A DNA stretch of 64,000 nucleotides from CADEDH01 sp963732695 (GCA_963732695.1 CAVTAP010000004.1:310001-374000), one strand, 5' to 3'. Positions 48,651 through 60,172 are shown, counted from the first letter of the stretch. Numbers and translations: made by a program. The notes: generated by a model not told the origin, from the letters alone.

Positions 48651-51600
48651 GTGAGCGCCCCCATGCCCTGGCCGGCCCGGCTCCGCCGGCCTGGCCGGCC
48701 ACCCCGGACCTGGCCCAGCCGGCGCGCCCGGCGGACGGGAGCCGTCGCCGTCACCGCCACCTTCGTCGCCCTGTTCTGGTTCACCGACTGGTTCGGGCCG
48801 GGCGTCGGCACCAACCTCACGTTCACCGTCAACTCCACGGCAGACACGGGCGACAACAGTCCGGGCAACGGCGTGTGCAGCACCGGATCCACGGTCAACG
48901 GCGGCCCGGCCGAGTGCACGCTGCGGGCCGCCATCCAGGAGGCGAATGCCGTAACGGGGTTGGACACGATCAACTTCTCCATCCCCACCTCCGACCCCAA
49001 CCACGCCTCGGGCGTGTGGACGATCAGCCCGGCGTCGGGCAACCCGCTGCCCGTGATCACCTCGCCGGTCACGATCGACGGCACCTCCCAGAGCGGCGCC
49101 ACGGTCAACACCGCCAGTGGCGCCGTCGAACATGACGGGCAACCTGGCCATCCAGATCTCCGGTGTCAACGACACCACCACCGCCGACTGGGACGGACTG
49201 ACGCTCGACGCCGGATCCGACGGCTCCACCATCCGGGGTCTGTCCATCTACGCCTTCGACAACTCGGCCAGCGACGCCCTCCTCATCTGGAGCTCGTCGA
49301 ACAACGTGATCGCCGGCAACTACATCGGGGTCAAGGCCACCGGCACCGTAGGCAACGACGGCAACAACGCCGGCATCGGCATCGCCGGCGGCTCGTCCAA
49401 CAACCGGGTCGGCGGCACGGCGGCGGCCGACCGCAACCTGTGCTCGGTCAACACCGTGTCCAACAACGAGTGGACGTGTGTGTGGCTCACCGGCACCACC
49501 ACCCTCAACAACACGGTGCAGGGCAACGAGCTGGGGATCATGACGAGCGGCAGCACCACCGGCGGCGGCTGGTCGGGGGTGTCGGTGTGGGACGGGGCCA
49601 CCGTCACCGTCGGCGGTACCGCCACCGGCGCCGGCAATCGGATCACGGGCTTCGGCAAGGGCGTCATCATCGACGACAGCACGGCCAACCCCCACGCCGC
49701 CATCGTGGGCAACCGGATCTGGGGCAACACCTGGCTGGCCGTCGACCTCAACGACGACAACACCAACGCCAACGACGTCAACGACGCCGACTCGGGCCCC
49801 AATGACTTCCTCAACTTCCCCGTGATCTCCAGCGTGAAGGTGGCGGGCACCACGGCCACCGTGGCCTTCTCCCTCGACGTGCCGGCCGGCAGCTACCACA
49901 TCGAGGCGTTCACCAACCCGTCGGGGGCCGACGGCTCGGGCTACGGCGAGGCCCAGCTGACAGCGGGGACGACCACCATCACCAAGACCGGCACCGGCAG
50001 CCAGAGCTTCTCGATGACCTACACCGGCGCCGTGGGCGACCTCGTCTCGCTCACCGCCACCCAGATCGTGTCGGGCACCCCCTATCAAACCTCGGAGCTG
50101 GCCCTGACGGCCACCGCCGTCAACCGGCTGGTGACCGTGAACTCCACCGGGAACAACGACGACAACAGCGCCGGCAACGGCGTGTGCTCCACCGGCGGCA
50201 CCAACTCGGCCGGCGCCACCGCCTGCACCCTTCGGGCCGCTGTCAGCGAGGCCAACGCCTCGGCCGCCATCGACACCATCTGGTTCTCCATGCCGTCCAC
50301 CGAGACCGGCCACTCGGCCGGCGTGTGGACGATCGCCCCTCCCACCGGGACCGCACCTGCCATCTCGACCACGATGACGATCGACGCCACCACCCAGCCG
50401 GGGTGGACGGCCACCCCGGTCGTGTCCTACAACGCCGCCTCGCTCAGCTCGGGGCCGGCCGTGTCGATCACCGGTTCCAGTGTGGTGCTCAAGGGACTGA
50501 ACGTGCGGGGATCGCCGGGTGTCGGCATCTCGGTGGCCGGCAGCGGATCCACCATCTCCTACTGTTTCATCGGCACCAACGCCGCCGGCACCGCCGCCTC
50601 GGCCAACGCCGCCCAGGGCGTCACGATCTCGGCGGCCGACGTCATCCTCGACCACAACCTGATCTCCGGCAACGGGTCTGACGGCGTGCACCTCAACACC
50701 GGGTCCCACCGGGCCATCCTCACCGACAACTTCATCGGCACCACGGTCACCGGTAACGCCGCCCTGGGCAACACTCAGGAAGGAGTCGAGCTGGTCGGAG
50801 TCGACGAGGTGGTCATCGGGACTCCCGGTCATGGCAACGTGATCTCCGGCAACAGCTACGCCGCCATCATCGGCTGGTCGGTCGGCTCGACCGGGGCGAA
50901 GATCCAGGGCAACAAGATCGGGGTGGGGGCCGACGGGACCACGGCGTTGGGCAACAGCGCGTCTGCCGGTGGGGGCATCGCTCTCGCCGCCGCCAACTCG
51001 GGCTGGCTTGTCGGCGGCACCGGGGCGGGCGAGGGCAACATCATCGCCAACAACATCGGCGACGGGGTGCAGCTGGCCACCACCAACGGCACGTCCAACG
51101 ACATCGCCGTGATCGGCAACTCGATCTACGCCAACACCGGGCTCGGCATCGACCTGGCTGACAACGGGGTGACGGTGAACGACAGCGGCGACGGCGACTC
51201 AGGTTCCAACGATCTGCTCAACTACCCCGTCATCCGCAAGATCGGCCTGTCGGGCGGCACCCTTACTGTCACCTACCGCATCGACGCCCCGGCCGGCACC
51301 TACCGGGTCGAGTTCTTCACCAACACCTCGGCCGATCCCACCGGCTACGGAGAGGCCCAGACCTACGCCGACTCGGCCTCGATCACCCACCCCGGGGGCG
51401 CCGCCACCTACACCGCCAGCTTCGCCGGCTCGGCCAACGCCATCGTCACCGCCTCGCTGACCGAGAACCCTTCGGCCAACACCTGGGGGGCCACGTCCGA
51501 GCTGTCGCAAGCCGTCACCGCCGGCGTCACCCTCAGCGGCACGGTGTACGAGGATGTCGACGGCGACGGCGCCATCAGCGACGACGGCACCGCCCGCAGC

Positions 51601-54600
51601 GGCGTCGACGTGTGGCTGTTCGCCGAGAAGGACGGGAACTCGAAGCCCTCCGAGGGCGACGTGGTGGTCGACAGCACGAGGACCGACGGCACGGGCGCCT
51701 ACAGCCTGGTCGGACCGGTCGGCGCCACCACCTATGTCGTCGTCGACAGTCAGGACGTCACCCCGTCGACCGGCTTCGCTGGTGGGTTCAGTGCCGGCTC
51801 CGCCTGGGCCGAGGAGACCTACGGCCCGGCCGGATCGGCCACGTTCGACGGCACAACGTGGTCATTCGCGGCCTCGGCCGGCACGGTCTTCGGTGGTGCC
51901 CGACCGGCATCCAGCGACGGCTTCCCGGCCCTGTCCGACGCCGACCACGTCGCCCGGGTGGTGCTGTCGACATCGAGCGCGTCGGGCCTTGATTGGGGCT
52001 TCAGCTTCGTGCCCGTGGTCAGGACCTACGACACGGTGCCCCCGACGGGCTTCACCAGTGCCTCGTCGTGGTCGGCCTTCGACCCCGGGGCCAACGGGGT
52101 GGGGACCGATCCCGACGGATTCTACGGGGCCGTGTCCGACGGCCGCTACATCTACTTCGTCCCCCACAACAACGGCACCGCCTACGACGGCGAGGTGCTG
52201 CGCTACGACACGAATGCTACCTTCGCCAGCACCGGCGCCTGGACCTCGTACGACCCCGGTAACAACGGTGTGGGGACCGACCCCGACGGGTTCGCCGGCG
52301 CCGTGTTCGACGGCCGCTACATCTACTTCGTCCCCCACAACAACGGCACGGCGGCCGATGGTGAGGTGCTCCGCTACGACACCACCGGCGCGTTCACCAC
52401 CGCCGCCTCGTGGGCCACCTACGATGCCGGCAGCAATGGGGTGGGCACCGACCCAGACGGCTACGCCGGGGCCGTGTTCGACGGCCGCTACGTCTACTTC
52501 GTCCCCTACGACAACGGCACCGCCAAGCACGGCGAGGTGCTGCGCTATGACACGACGGGGTCGTTCACCACCGCAGGGTCCTGGGCGACGTTCGACGCTG
52601 GGGCCAACGGGGTGGGCACCGACCCCGATGGCTACAACAACGCCGTGTTCGACGGCCGCTACATCTACTTCGTGCCCTACGACAACGGCACGTCCAAACA
52701 CGGCGAAGTCCTCCGCTACGACACCACCGCCAGCTTCACGGCCGCCACCTCGTGGGCCACCTTCGACGCCGGGGCCAACGGAGTGGGCACCGATCCCGAC
52801 GGGTTCCGGGACGCCGTGTTCGACGGCCGCTACGTCTACTTCGTCCAGCTCGACAACGGTTCGGGCAACGCCGGGGAGATGCTGCGCTACGACACCACCG
52901 CCAGCTTCACCACAGCATCCTCGTGGACCTCGTACGACCCCGGCAGCAACGGGGTGGGCACCGACCCCGACGGCTACTACGGCGTAGCGTTCGATGGCCG
53001 GTTCATCTACATGGCCCAGCAGAACAACGGCACCGCCTACGCCGGGGAGATGCTGCGCTACGACACCACCGCCAGCTTCACCACCGCCACCTCGTGGGCC
53101 ACCTTCGACGCCGGAGCCAACGGGGTGGGCACCGACCCCGACGGGTTCCGGGGGATGGTCTACGACGGGCGCTACCTCTACTTCGCCCCCGACTACAACG
53201 GCACCGCCGCCCATGGCGAGGTGCTCCGCTACGACACCGGCCACACCGGCCAGGGCACGCTGAGGCGGTTCCTGGCCAACGCCGCCGCCACCGTCGGCAC
53301 CCAGACCACCAACTTCGAGATCCCCACCACCGACCCCGGCTACTCGTCGGTGGCCTGTGGACCATCGTCCCGGCCAGCACCCTCGATCTCAACAGCGCGG
53401 CCGCGGTCGATGCCACCACCCAGACCGGCTGGAACGGCAGCCCCCTGGTGGCCGTCAACGGCACCGGGTACGCCAACCCGTTCACGGTCAGCGGCACCGA
53501 CGCCACCGTGTCGGGCCTGCGGGTGACGGGGGCGGCCCAGAACGGGATAAGGATCACGGGCACCCGGGTCACCGTCAGCAGCTGCTACCTGGGCTCCAAC
53601 ATCGGGGCCGGCGTCTCGATCGCCGCCGGGGCCGGCAACGGCTCGAAGGTCACCGGCAACACGATCACGGCCAACACCGGCGACGGCGTGGAGGTGGTGG
53701 CCGGTACCGACCACACGGTCACGGGCAACGTCATGACGGCCAACGGGGGCAACGCCATCGACCTGGGGGCCAACGGCACCACGGCCAACGACAGCGGCGA
53801 CGCCGACACCGGCGCCAACGACCTGCTGAACACACCGGTGCTGACGTCGGCCACCGAGTCCCTGGGTCTGGTGGACCTCACGTTCACCGTCGACGTCCCC
53901 GTCGGCGCCTACCGCATCGAGGTCTACACCGACCCGTCGAACACCAGGAGCTTGAGTGAGCTGGTGGGCTCGGAGCGGTTCACCACCACCGCCACCGGAT
54001 CCCAGACCGTCACCGTGACGTTCGCCGGCGTGGTGGGGGAGCGGCTGGTGGCCACCCTTACCGAGGACGACGGCACCACCACCGGTTCCACCTCCGAGGT
54101 CAGCGCCACCTCGGCGGTGGCGGCCGCCGGCGGCGCCACCACGGCCGACGCCAGCGTCCGGCGCAGCGACCTTCGGGCCACCGGTGGGCTCACCCTGCCC
54201 GGTACCACCACCGGCAAGGCGGGCAAGGGGATCGACCTCGGCGGCGGCACCCAGCGCCTGGTGGGCCCGGCCACCGACATCTCGGCCAGCGCCCTCACCC
54301 TCAGCGGCTGGGTGAAGCTCGACACCTACGGCACCGACCCCCGGGTGGTGGCCAAGGCGTCGGGCGCCACCAGCCGCACCTACGAGCTGCTGGTCGACTC
54401 CACCACCCACGAGGCGGTGGCCCGCATCGTCACCGGCAACGGGGCGGCCGAGGTCCGCGGCGGTTCACTGGCCACCGGCACCTGGTACCACCTGGCCGTC
54501 ACCTGGGACGGCACCACGGCCCGGCTCTACGTCGACGGCACCCAGGTGTCGACCACCAGCGCCACCGGCACGCTCACCACCGAGTTGACCATGCCCCTGG

Positions 54601-55310
54601 TGGTGGGCAACGTTGCCACCGCCAACCGGGGGCTCGACGGCGTGGTGGACCAGGTCCAGGTGGCCCATACCGCCCGCTCCGCCGCTTGGCTGGCCACGGC
54701 CCAGGCCAACATGGCCAACCCTTCGGCGTTCGTGACGGTGGGCGGGCCCCAGACCGGGGCGCCGGCCCCGTGGACCACCACCTCGGCCGCCGCCCACAGC
54801 GGCACCACGGCCCTGGCCGCCCCCTGGGTGGGGGGAAGCGCCACCGGGGCCTGGATCACGGCCACCGGCCTCAATCTGCCCGGGGCGGAGTTCGAGAGCT
54901 GGTGGCGGCTGTCCGACCCGACGGCGGTGACGGTGGCGGCCGGCACCCGCACCGGGTCGGCGCCGGCCAACCAGTACGAGACCGGCCTCACCGCCGCCGG
55001 TTTCGACCTGGCGTCGCTGGTGGGCGGCACCCGCACCGTGGGCGCCGCCGGGAGCGGCAGCGGGCCCACGGCCAACACCTGGACCAAGGTGGTGATCAGC
55101 ACCGACGAGACGGGCGCCACCCGGGTTTCGGTCGGGGGCACGACGATCCGGGGCCCCGTGACCCTCACCGGGGGACCGACCTCCGGTTCGGTCGGGCTGC
55201 GGGTCGGCTCCCTGCTCTTCCCTCAGACGTGGTTCGTCGACGACGTCCAGGTGCGGAAGCTGGTGAGCGACGAGCCCGACACCAGCCTGGCCCCCTTCGA
55301 CCGCAACTGA
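48651..55310 (+). CDS. Giant surface adhesin: CSLREA-like, beta-helix, SdrD-B-like, seven-blade propeller and LamG domains; two frameshifts
   Basis: GTG at 48651 after GGGGAG; about 2,219 residues once an extra base near 49125 and a missing base near 53350 are corrected. Order: a membrane signal segment (about 30-48); CSLREA-like block with CTLRAAIQEANA and right-handed beta-helix (55-500); second block CTLRAAVSEANA with beta-helix (495-950); SdrD-B-like domain GTVYEDVDGDGAISDDG (about 960-1060); seven 57-residue repeats (1131-1529); a third beta-helix; LamG (about 1865-2020) with LSGWVKLDTYG and ARLYVDGTQV; and a final beta domain. No LPxTG or other sorting signal is seen at the end. Probable role is surface attachment or carbohydrate binding. 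It closes the locus. Confidence 0.85.
52042..53238 (+). repeat. Seven in-frame 171-bp repeats (seven-blade propeller)
   Basis: Seven uninterrupted copies of 57 codons, each with GVGTDPDG, FDGRYxYFV, NGT and GEVLRYDT. The GVGTDPDG codons start at 52096, 52267, 52438, 52609, 52780, 52951 and 53122, exactly 171 apart. Seven copies of this size fit one closed beta-propeller. Confidence 0.92.
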
Positions 55311-55445
55311 GGGCAGCACCCTGGGCCCGGGCCGAGCGCCGAGGTGCCCGAACTGGCGGGGACCGTCAGCCGGCCGAGCCGCTCGGGGAACGCTTCTCAC
55401 GCCGGTGACGACTGCCGCCCGGTCGGGGCGGCTACGGTCGAAGGC

Positions 55446-55874
55446 GTGCGGAAAGCTGCAGGATTTCCAGCTTGGGGCTCCGGGGCACTCGCCCTGGCCT
55501 CATTGGTCGCCGTGGGCGGCGCTGTGGCGGCGCGGCCCTACGTGGACGTGGCGCTACGGCTCAGTAGCGGCCACCTCGTCCCCGGCACCACGGTGCTGGG
55601 CGGCCTGGGGCTGGTGGGCCTGATCGTGGCCGGCGTGGGAGTCCGGTTCCGCCGCCTGGCCCTGATCGGTCTGGCCGGCCTGTCGCTGGCGCTGGCCGTC
55701 ACCTGGTTGGGCCTGACCGACCACCGCTTCTCCGGCCCGGTGGTGACGCCGCTGAGCGCAAACCACGGCCTGCACCTGACCGACACGCTGGCCGCCGCCC
55801 CCGCCCTCGTCGGCGTGGTCGCCCTGGCCCAGGCTCTGCGTCGCCGGCCCGCCCTGGCTCCCGCCCGCCGCTGA
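55446..55874 (+). CDS. Small integral membrane protein, four predicted TM segments
   Basis: GTG at 55446 is preceded by TACGGT seven bases upstream (leaderless pattern). The 142-residue protein has four hydrophobic stretches (SGALALASLVAVGGAVAA, TTVLGGLGLVGLIVAGVGV, LALIGLAGLSLALAVTWLGL, TLAAAPALVGVVALAQAL) with short basic loops and a basic C-terminus. I do not recognise the family. It lies 135 bases beyond the adhesin and may be independent of that locus. Confidence 0.7.
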   Translation: MRKAAGFPAWGSGALALASLVAVGGAVAARPYVDVALRLSSGHLVPGTTVLGGLGLVGLIVAGVGVRFRRLALIGLAGLSLALAVTWLGLTDHRFSGPVVTPLSANHGLHLTDTLAAAPALVGVVALAQALRRRPALAPARR

Positions 55875-55883
55875 CGCCCGTCG

Positions 55884-56873
55884 TCAGGTTCGCAGCAGCG
55901 CGGCGACCTCGGCCATGGTGTCGATCTCGGCCTCCCGGTTGGGGCCGACGGGGGTGAGGTTGAGCATGGTGGCCCCCGCCTCCACGTAGGGGCGGACGAA
56001 GGCGGCGATGTCAGCCGCCGTGCCGCACGGGGTGTAGCGCTCGAAGGGGGCGAACGGCATCTTGTAGAAGCCCTCCAACCCCTCGGCCACATGACGGCGG
56101 CCCTCGCTGGCGTCCCGACCGACCCCCACCCACAACTGGAGCCCGTGCAGCCAGGGCTCGGCCCGCTCGGGAGCCAGCTCGGCCACCCGGGCCACCCCGG
56201 CGGCGAACCGATCGGCGGAGCACCAGGCCCCGAGCCAGCCGTCGCCATGGCGGGCGGTTCGCACCAGGGCGGCATCGGCCCGGCCGCCGACCACGATCGG
56301 CACCGGCTCCCGCACGCCGCTGCGCACCCGCACCCGGTCGAGCTGGAACAGGTCGTCGTCCCAGCTCACGGCCTCGCCGGCCAGCAGGGGCCGGATGATG
56401 GACAGGGCGGCGTCGGTGCGGCGCCCCCGGGTGGCGGGGTCGACCCCGCAGGCCAGGAACTCCGAGCGGTCCTCACCGCCCACCCCCACACCCACCGTGA
56501 GCCGGCCGGGGGCGGCCTCGGCCAGGGTGGCGATCTGGCGGGCGGCCACCACCGGATGGCGCAGCGCCAGCAGGAACACCCCCAGCACCAGGTCGAGCCG
56601 GGGCTCCAGCCCCGACAACACGGCCAGGTGGACCAGCCCGTCCGAGCCGTTGCCGCCCTTGAAGCTCACATGGTCGGCCACGAACAGGTGGTCGATCCCG
56701 CCGTCGGCGATCCGGGCCAGGAGGGCCCGCTGGCGCTCCGGCGTCTCCCGCCACAGGTCCCAGGGCGGTGATATGCCAACGTTCGGCTCTTCGGCCGAGG
56801 CCTCATCGCGGCCCGACGGGGACCCCAACCCCATCGGGCGGCTGTCGTCGTCGGGGGAGGTTGATGTCGGCAC
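55884..56873 (-). CDS. LLM-class (luciferase-like) F420/flavin-dependent oxidoreductase
   Basis: GTG at 56873 leaves three bases after the acyl-CoA dehydrogenase stop, but an ATG at 56834 is also possible; 329 residues. The bacterial luciferase TIM-barrel pattern is present: HLFVADHVSF, RLDLVLGVFLLALRHPVVAARQIATL, RLTVGVGVGGEDRSEF and PIVVGGRADAALVRTARHGDGW. In actinobacteria such proteins mostly use reduced F420. It is the last gene of a minus-strand group with the dehydrogenase. Substrate unknown. Confidence 0.88.
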   Translation of the reverse strand: MPTSTSPDDDSRPMGLGSPSGRDEASAEEPNVGISPPWDLWRETPERQRALLARIADGGIDHLFVADHVSFKGGNGSDGLVHLAVLSGLEPRLDLVLGVFLLALRHPVVAARQIATLAEAAPGRLTVGVGVGGEDRSEFLACGVDPATRGRRTDAALSIIRPLLAGEAVSWDDDLFQLDRVRVRSGVREPVPIVVGGRADAALVRTARHGDGWLGAWCSADRFAAGVARVAELAPERAEPWLHGLQLWVGVGRDASEGRRHVAEGLEGFYKMPFAPFERYTPCGTAADIAAFVRPYVEAGATMLNLTPVGPNREAEIDTMAEVAALLRT

Positions 56874-56876
56874 CGC

Positions 56877-58040
56877 TCAGTAGCTGCGGGGCAGGCCCAG
56901 GACGTTCTGGGCGATGAAGTTGCAGGTCATCTCCTGGCTCACGGGGGCGATCCGCTGGAGGCGGGCCTCCCGCCAGTAGCGCTCCACGTGGTACTCCGTG
57001 GCGTAGCCCAGGCCGCCGTGGGTCTGGAGGGCCTGGTCGGCGGCGAAGTAGCTGGCTTCGGCGGCCAGGTACTTGGCCGTGTTGGCCTGCTCGCCGCACT
57101 CCAGCCCGTTGTCGTAGCGCCAGGCGGCCAGGGCCGCCATCTGCATGGCCGCCTTGAGCTGCATGTGGGCCTGGGCCAGGGGGTGGGAGATGGCCTGGTT
57201 GGCCCCGATCAGGCGACCGAAGACCGAGCGCTCGTTGGCGTAGTTGACGGCCCGGCGGATCGCCGCCTCGCCGATGCCGCAGGCCACGTTGGCCAGCAGG
57301 ATCCGCTCCGGGTTCAGCCCGTGGAGGATGTGGTGGAAGCCCTTGCCCCGCTCGCCGACCATCCGCCAGCCCTCCACCGGCATCTCGTCGTAGAACACCT
57401 CGCAGGAGGCCACGGCGTTGCGGCCCACCTTGGGGATGGGGCGGATGTCGCAGTAGTCGCGGTTGAGGTCGGCCAGGAACAGGGTGAGGCCGCCGAAACC
57501 CTGGCCCGGCTCCCCGTCGGTGCGCACCAGCAGGAGCACCACCTCGGACTCGAGCGCCTTGGACGTCCAGATCTTGCGGCCCGACACGATCCAGCCCCCC
57601 ATGCCGTCCTCCACCGCCCGGGTGGTGATGCGGCTGGTGTCGGTGCCGGCGTCGGGCTCGGTCACCCCGAAGGCGACGTGCAGGTCGCCGGCCGCCGCCC
57701 GGGGCAGGAAGGTGTCCTTCAGCTGATCGTTGCCGAACTTCACCACCGGGTTGAGGCCGAACATGGTGAGGTGGAGGGCGGTGCAGCCGTTCATCCCGGC
57801 CCCCGAGGCGGCGATCCGGTTGAGCACGATGGCGCCCTCGGTGATGCCCTGGCCGCCGCCCCCGTACTGCTCGGGGATCACGATGCCGAGCCAGCCCCCG
57901 TCGGCCATCGACTTGTAGAAGTCCCACGGGAACTCGTGCTTGTCGTCCTTCTCCATCCAGTACGTGTCGTCGTACTGGGCGCAGACGCGGTCGACGGCCT
58001 CGGCGATCGCCTCGTGGTCGGGGTTGGGGGTGAAGTCCAT
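56877..58040 (-). CDS. Acyl-CoA dehydrogenase
   Basis: ATG at 58040 (ribosome site GGAG) gives 387 residues. The signatures are FGVTEPDAGTDTSRITT (flavin and substrate loop), WIVSGRKIWTSKA and the C-terminal QTHGGLGYATEYHVERYWRE, which holds the region of the catalytic glutamate in many family members. It oxidises an acyl-CoA to the 2,3-enoyl-CoA with electron transfer flavoprotein as acceptor. The chain length cannot be told. Followed at once by the LLM oxidoreductase. Confidence 0.92.
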   Translation of the reverse strand: MDFTPNPDHEAIAEAVDRVCAQYDDTYWMEKDDKHEFPWDFYKSMADGGWLGIVIPEQYGGGGQGITEGAIVLNRIAASGAGMNGCTALHLTMFGLNPVVKFGNDQLKDTFLPRAAAGDLHVAFGVTEPDAGTDTSRITTRAVEDGMGGWIVSGRKIWTSKALESEVVLLLVRTDGEPGQGFGGLTLFLADLNRDYCDIRPIPKVGRNAVASCEVFYDEMPVEGWRMVGERGKGFHHILHGLNPERILLANVACGIGEAAIRRAVNYANERSVFGRLIGANQAISHPLAQAHMQLKAAMQMAALAAWRYDNGLECGEQANTAKYLAAEASYFAADQALQTHGGLGYATEYHVERYWREARLQRIAPVSQEMTCNFIAQNVLGLPRSY

Positions 58041-58108
58041 GGCAGGCTCCGTGGTGCTGGTACTCGTCGACGAGAAGGACAGTAGGGGAACGGCGGGGCA
58101 GCGAGCGC

Positions 58109-58975
58109 TCAGCCGAAGTGGTAGAGGCGCTCGGGGTTGGCCACCAGGATCCGGTTGCGGACCGCCTCGTCGGGGGCGTAGGCGGCCAGCAGGTCGATCA
58201 GGTCGCCGTCGTCGGGCATGTGGCGCACGTTGGGGTGGGGCCAGTCGGTGCCCCACAGCACCCGGTCGGGGGCGGCCGCGATCAGGGCCCGGGCGTAGGG
58301 CACCACGTCGTCGTAGGGCGGTGCCCCGCCGGCGGTGAGCCGCTCGGCCCCCGAGATCTTCACCCAGCACCGCTCGTCGCCGGCCATCAGGGCCAGCAGG
58401 GTGCGGAACGGCTCCTGGTCGAGGCCGGCGGTGGCGTCGACCCGGGCCATGTGGTCGATCACGTAGGGGCAGGGCATGGCGTCGAGCAGGTCGGCGTAGC
58501 CCGGGAGGTCCTTGGCGTCGAAGTGGAGCACGATGTGCCAGCCCAGAGGGGCCACCCGGTGCACGATCCGCCAGAACTCGCCCAGCTCGGGGGCGCCGCC
58601 CAGGTGGGCCACGAAGTTGAACCGGGTGCCCCGGACCCCGGCGTCGTGCAGGGCCCCGATGTCGGCGTCGGTGAAGCTCTCGTCGATCATGGCCACGCCG
58701 GCGAACCGGCCCTCGGAGCGCTCCATGGCGTCGACCATGGCCCGGTTGTCGGTGCCGTGGCAGCTGGCCTGCACCAGCACCGCCCGGCTCAGCCCCAGCG
58801 TCTCCTGGAGCGCGAAGAAGTCCTCGACCCCGGAGTCGGGCGGGGTGTAGGACCGGGCCGGGTCGAAGGGGAACTGGTGGCCCGGACCGAAGACATGGCA
58901 GTGGGCGTCGCAGGCGTTGGGGGGCGGGGTGAACGCCGTGGGCCGGTGGGAGTCGCGCCGGGGGGCGTCGATCAT
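58109..58975 (-). CDS. 2-pyrone-4,6-dicarboxylate lactonase-like amidohydrolase (LigI type)
   Basis: The 288-residue protein has LigI features: CDAHCHVFGPGHQFPF (HxH), RGTRFNFVAHLGG, HIVLHFDAKDL, PYVIDHMARVD, KISGAERLT and LWGTDWPHPNVRH with the catalytic aspartate. LigI hydrolyses 2-pyrone-4,6-dicarboxylate in the protocatechuate 4,5-cleavage pathway. The adjacent PrpF/GalD-like gene supports a place in aromatic meta-cleavage or a related dicarboxylate route. The core ring-cleavage dioxygenase (ligAB) is not in the window. Confidence 0.85.
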   Translation of the reverse strand: MIDAPRRDSHRPTAFTPPPNACDAHCHVFGPGHQFPFDPARSYTPPDSGVEDFFALQETLGLSRAVLVQASCHGTDNRAMVDAMERSEGRFAGVAMIDESFTDADIGALHDAGVRGTRFNFVAHLGGAPELGEFWRIVHRVAPLGWHIVLHFDAKDLPGYADLLDAMPCPYVIDHMARVDATAGLDQEPFRTLLALMAGDERCWVKISGAERLTAGGAPPYDDVVPYARALIAAAPDRVLWGTDWPHPNVRHMPDDGDLIDLLAAYAPDEAVRNRILVANPERLYHFG

Positions 58976-59024
58976 CTTCGGCGCCCGCGTGGGGCGCCGG
59001 CCCCCGTGGATGCGGCGTTGTCGT

Positions 59025-60126
59025 TCACAGGTCCTCCCGGGGGAACACGAGGCCGTCGAACAGCTTCCGGGCCGTCCGCAGCACGCCAGCTTTCACGATC
59101 GCGCCGCTGACCGTCGAGCTCGAACACGCAGTCGAAATCGCCGGTGGGGTGCTCGATCACACCGATCGGGGGGCGACGCCGCCGGGGCCGGTGGCGAGCG
59201 GGGGCGCTGCACACCTCGGCCGCCGGCGATCCGTCGAGCAGGCAGGCGGTGGCCACGCTCACCGCCCCCAGCACCCCGATGGCGTCGTGGCAGCGGTGGG
59301 GGATGAACGTGCGGGTGCTCACCGCCCCGCCGGCCTCGGGGGCCGACACCATGGTCAGCTTGGGCACGGTGGCCCGGGCCACGTCGCCCAGGTTCATGAG
59401 CGGCCCGGCGGCCAGGCGGACGGCCTCCAGGTCGGCCCGCAGACGCTGGTCGGCCTCCAGCTCGGCCGGGGTCTCCCGGCCCGTGATCCCCATCTCGGAG
59501 GCCAGCAGCACCACGGTGGGCATCCCGTTGTCGACGCAGGTGGCCCGCACGGTGCGGCCGTCGGCGGCGGTGAAGTCGTCGCAGGCCCGGCCGGTGGGGA
59601 GCAGGGCCCCGCAGGTGGAGCCGGCTGTCCCCTCGAAGAACAGGTTGACGGGGGCGGCCGTGCCGGGGACGCCGGAGATGGCGCGTGCCGCCGTCGTAGC
59701 GGGGCTGGCCGCCCGGGGTCTCGATCCGGGCGGTGGCGACGCCGTCGGTGTTGCACAGGTAGATCCGGACATCCGACGACGTCGCCGGTGGCGGCCGCCA
59801 GGCCCCGCTCGACGGCGAACGGGGCGACGCCGGCCAGGATGTTGCCGCAGTTCTGCTGGTCGGTCACAGGTCGGTGTCCACCCCGAGCTGGAGGAACAGG
59901 TAGTCGACGTCGGCGTCGGGCCGGCTCGACGGGCTCACCACGGCCACCTTCGACGTCAGGGGGTGGGCGCCCCCGATGCCGTCGATCTGGCGGGGATCGG
60001 GCGATCCCATGAGCCGGAGCAGGAGCTGTCCCGCTCGGGGCCGGGGGCCGGCAGGTCGGTGTCGAGGAAGAAGAGGCCCTTCGACGTCCCGCCCCGCATC
60101 AGCATCGCCCGCACACCGTCCGTCAT
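59025..60126 (-). pseudogene. PrpF/4-oxalomesaconate tautomerase-like isomerase with five indels
   Basis: ATG at 60126 begins MTDGVRAMLMRGGTSKGLFF, the canonical PrpF start. Later pieces in other frames continue the family: IDGIGGAHPLTSKVAVVSPS, NCGNILAGVAPFAVERGL, VRIYLCNTDGVATARIE, PVNLFFEGTAGS and AIVKAGVLRTARKLFDGLVF. Two missing and three extra bases (near 60035, 59870, 59780, 59690 and 59110) explain the breaks; correcting them gives 366 residues. PrpF-type enzymes move double bonds in aconitate-like acids; GalD acts on 4-oxalomesaconate in gallate breakdown. Neighbour LigI supports the latter. As sequenced it is broken, though error is likely. Confidence 0.8.
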
Positions 60127-60172
60127 CGGTGCTCACTGTACGGCAGGCACCGGGGCGGTGTGGAGTACGCCG

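Noticed and set aside
44976..49247. A 1,423-codon open frame on the minus strand
   Set aside because: It is antisense to the peptidase-surface-protein and adhesin genes and is rich in His, Gly, Arg and Val with no domain. Long antisense frames are common in such G+C-rich DNA.
52042..53238. Non-coding tandem repeat or array
   Set aside because: The period is a whole number of codons and the frame is open throughout; it encodes protein repeats.
59866..59870. TGA within the PrpF-like gene as a second Sec codon
   Set aside because: The conserved sequence after it is in another frame (NCGNILAGV), so this is an indel, not read-through.
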